Under the pieces are notes generated by a model. The model worked only from the letters and a program-made list of their open reading frames with translations. It did no database searches and was not told where the DNA came from. From Rhizobium phaseoli (lineage in GTDB: Bacteria; Pseudomonadota; Alphaproteobacteria; Rhizobiales; Rhizobiaceae), in contig NZ_WUFT01000020.1 in the NCBI RefSeq assembly GCF_010668805.1, forward strand, positions 1 to 64,000: a stretch of DNA of 64,000 bases, read 5' to 3'. This document shows, in pieces, positions 61,964 through 64,000 of this stretch. Both the position numbers and the translations under genes were made by a program. The first letter of the stretch is position 1. Each line of letters starts with the position of its first letter.

Positions 61964-63484
61964 ATGCCGATCCATGCGCAGCTTTCTCGACATGCAACGG
62001 AAAGGCCGGATAAGCCGGCGCTGGTGATCGACGACCGCGTCTTGACCTATGGCGAGCTCTATTCCCGCGCCAAGGCAATCTATGGCTTTCTCCAGGCGCT
62101 TCCCTATTCGAAGTGCCGCACGCTCGAGCTGCCGGGCGTGGAGAAGCTTGCCGCCCTCAGCCTTGGCAATCATATCGGCTTTGCCGAATATTTTGTCGCC
62201 GCTACCGCCTTGCCGAATGCCTGCGCGGTGATCGACCCGATGATGCCGCCGGAGAGGGTCGAGCGCATCATCGAGCGGCTGGCGCCGGATGTGCTTGTCG
62301 TCGACGATATAGGCCCAAGCGCCGAGATCGGCCGCAGGCTCGGCATATCAGTTATTACCGCCGGAGCCGAGCCCTTCGATCTCGCCGAGACGGAAGGCGA
62401 GCTGCCTAGTGAGGCCGAGGGCATCTTCCTGATCGGCTTTACCTCGGGCACCACCGCCGAGCCGAAAGCCTATTACCGCTCGCGCGAGCAGTGGCGCCGG
62501 AGCCTCGATCGCGGACGTCTCGTTTTCGAACTCAAAGACGCGCCATCGACCCTATGCCCCGGAGCGCTGGCGCATGGGCTGGCGCTTTACGCCTTGGTCG
62601 AAGCCTTGGATGCCGGCGGCACCTTCCATTCGGTGCGAAAATGGCATGCCGAAGCCGTCGCGCGCACGCTCTCCGCCGAAAAGATCGAGCGGCTGGTCGC
62701 CGTGCCCACCCATGTTGCGGGCATTGCCCGCGCTTGGGCCGCCAAGCCGGCTCTGACCTCTCTGCGCGATATCCTGAGCGCCGGCGCCAAGCTTGACGTG
62801 AACGGCGTCGAATCCATGCGCCGCCTTTTCCCGGGAGCGCGCATTCGCGAATATTACGGCGCATCCGAAATCGGCTTCATGACCGTCTCCACTCTTGTCG
62901 GCGGCGCGGCCGGTTTTCCGATCGATCGGGTGGGGCAGGCCTATCCCGGCGTGGAAATCTCAATTCGTGATCCTGATGAAAAAGATGTCGGCACCGACGT
63001 GCCGGGAACCATCTTCGTCAGGAGCGACCTGATCGCCGATGGCTATCTCTGGGGCGACGACGGTCAGGCATTCCGGGTCACCGAGGCGGGAGCAACGGTC
63101 GGCGATCTCGGCGAACTCGATGACAACGGCATGCTGCGGGTGATCGGCCGGGCGGGCGGCATGATGATATCCGGCGGCAACAATGTTTATCCGGCCGAAG
63201 TCGAAAGCGCCCTGAAAGCCTGCCCGGGGGTCGAGGATGCCGTCGTCTTCGGGCTGCCGGATGCCTATTACGGCCAACGGATCGTCGCGGTCGTGTCGGG
63301 AGAGACGATGGACGCCAAAATCCTCGCCGATCATTGCGCGGATAGGCTGGTCAGGTACAAGATCCCCAGGCAATTCTACCATATCGGATCCTGGCCGATG
63401 ACGACCAGCGGCAAGATTGCCAGGGGGCAGGTGGAAGCAGCGGTCATTTCGGGAGACGGACTTGTCCTACGCCTATCAGCCTGA
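61964..63484 (+). CDS. Acyl-CoA synthetase/AMP-dependent ligase
   Basis: A 506-aa adenylate-forming enzyme. The P-loop motif is IFLIGFTSGTTAEPKAYYRS. Further motifs are IREYYGASEIGF, the aspartate region GDLGELDDNGMLRVIGRAGG and MMISGGNNVYPAEVESALKA. The C-terminal lysine is in MTTSGKIARGQV. The start is the ATG at 61964 or the GTG at 61958. Its end overlaps the thiolase start. It probably activates a carboxylic acid for the thiolase and thioesterase next to it. Confidence 0.9.
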   Translation: MPIHAQLSRHATERPDKPALVIDDRVLTYGELYSRAKAIYGFLQALPYSKCRTLELPGVEKLAALSLGNHIGFAEYFVAATALPNACAVIDPMMPPERVERIIERLAPDVLVVDDIGPSAEIGRRLGISVITAGAEPFDLAETEGELPSEAEGIFLIGFTSGTTAEPKAYYRSREQWRRSLDRGRLVFELKDAPSTLCPGALAHGLALYALVEALDAGGTFHSVRKWHAEAVARTLSAEKIERLVAVPTHVAGIARAWAAKPALTSLRDILSAGAKLDVNGVESMRRLFPGARIREYYGASEIGFMTVSTLVGGAAGFPIDRVGQAYPGVEISIRDPDEKDVGTDVPGTIFVRSDLIADGYLWGDDGQAFRVTEAGATVGDLGELDDNGMLRVIGRAGGMMISGGNNVYPAEVESALKACPGVEDAVVFGLPDAYYGQRIVAVVSGETMDAKILADHCADRLVRYKIPRQFYHIGSWPMTTSGKIARGQVEAAVISGDGLVLRLSA

Positions 63485-64000
63485 CGAAGATTGGCAGCCG
63501 ATCGTGGTGGCCGCTTACCGCACGCCGATCGGCCGAGCCTTCGAGTCGCTTGCAACGGTGGCGGCAGAAGACCTGCTCGCGCCGATCATCCACCGGATCC
63601 TGTCTGAAACGGCAATAGCGCCCGAAGCCATATACGATGTGCTGGTCGGCAATGCCGCTGGCGGCGGCGGCAATATCGGCCGGCTGGCAGCACTCAGCGC
63701 CGGCCTGCCCGTGTCGGTTCCCGGCGTCGCCATCGACCGGCAATGCGGGTCCGGCCTGGAAGCGATCATCCTCGCCGCCCGCCTGATCCAGGCAAAGGCC
63801 GGTTCCTGCTTTCTGGCCGGCGGCGTCGAGAGCGTCAGCACCGCGCCATGGCGCGTCGACAGACCAAAAGCCAATGGGGCACTACCGCGCTTTTACGGCC
63901 GGGCCCGGTTTTCGCCTGAAGCGGTCGGCGATCCCGAGATGGGCATTGCCGCCGAAAACGTCGCCCGCCAATTCGCCATCACACGCCAGAGACAGGATGA
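63462..64000 (+). CDS. Thiolase (acetyl-CoA acyltransferase), partial
   Basis: The N-terminal 179 residues of a thiolase cut by the right edge. It has IVVAAYRTPIGRAFESLATV, VLVGNAAGGGGNIGRLAALS and the active-site cysteine in VAIDRQCGSGLEAIILAARL, then FLAGGVESVSTAPWR. The start is taken as a TTG at 63462 following GGGAGACGG; a GTG at 63504 is possible. It overlaps the ligase end by 23 bp. Confidence 0.88.
   Translation, partial: MSYAYQPDEDWQPIVVAAYRTPIGRAFESLATVAAEDLLAPIIHRILSETAIAPEAIYDVLVGNAAGGGGNIGRLAALSAGLPVSVPGVAIDRQCGSGLEAIILAARLIQAKAGSCFLAGGVESVSTAPWRVDRPKANGALPRFYGRARFSPEAVGDPEMGIAAENVARQFAITRQRQD

Overview
The window reads as part of a large plasmid or chromid of a Rhizobium species (R. 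etli / R. phaseoli / R. leguminosarum group). The main evidence is a complete repABC unit (42.6-46.4 kb) with the usual antisense RNA between repB and repC. Next to it is the gene order panC-panB-oxyR-katG, which is known from plasmid p42f of R. etli CFN42. GC is high and codon use is alphaproteobacterial, and a rhizobial intergenic mosaic element is present. I see no rRNA, tRNA, CRISPR array, phage or insertion sequence. Species assignment is inference.

Layout. (1) 1-4.36 kb, minus strand: the start of a giant repeat-containing secreted protein (DMFase-like domain, Ig, DUF4082, VCBS/He_PIG repeats) that runs off the left edge. (2) 4.9-32.7 kb: a Wzx/Wzy-type exopolysaccharide or surface-polysaccharide cluster. 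It has an outer-membrane export protein (Wza/ExoF type), flippase, polymerase/ligase, Wzz-BY-kinase fusion, WbaP-like initiating transferase, six further glycosyltransferases and a beta-helix polysaccharide-active protein. Its sugar-nucleotide genes would give GDP-fucose (gmd, fcl), UDP-xylose (uxs) and a diacetamido uronic acid (WbpB/WbpE/WbpD-like). An SDR-aminotransferase-acyltransferase set probably makes a second amino sugar. An orphan LuxR-type regulator with a degenerate receiver domain sits beside a 560-bp AT-rich control region in the middle. (3) 33.2-42.4 kb: a CUT1 sugar ABC transporter (binding protein, two permeases, ATPase) with two ROK regulators, a Gfo/Idh/MocA dehydrogenase and a TIM-barrel isomerase, a carbohydrate uptake and catabolism locus. 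(4) 42.6-46.4 kb: repABC replication and partition with ctRNA, candidate parS palindromes and an AT-rich candidate origin inside repC. (5) 46.4-49.9 kb: a chemoreceptor in an operon with a di-haem peroxidase, then a ProQ/FinO-domain RNA chaperone. (6) 50.2-55.1 kb: panCB, oxyR and katG. (7) 55.4-60.5 kb: a SnoaL-like secreted protein and two sensor-kinase/response-regulator pairs, with two REPIN-like paired-hairpin elements. (8) 60.5-64 kb: an acyl-CoA metabolism set (enoyl reductase-like MDR, hotdog thioesterase, acyl-CoA ligase, thiolase) that runs off the right edge.

Many genes in the sugar cluster and elsewhere are joined by 4-bp ATGA overlaps. I used these, together with Shine-Dalgarno positions, to choose starts. 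Starts therefore often lie downstream of the longest open frame. No similarity search was possible; family names rest on recognisable motifs and gene order.
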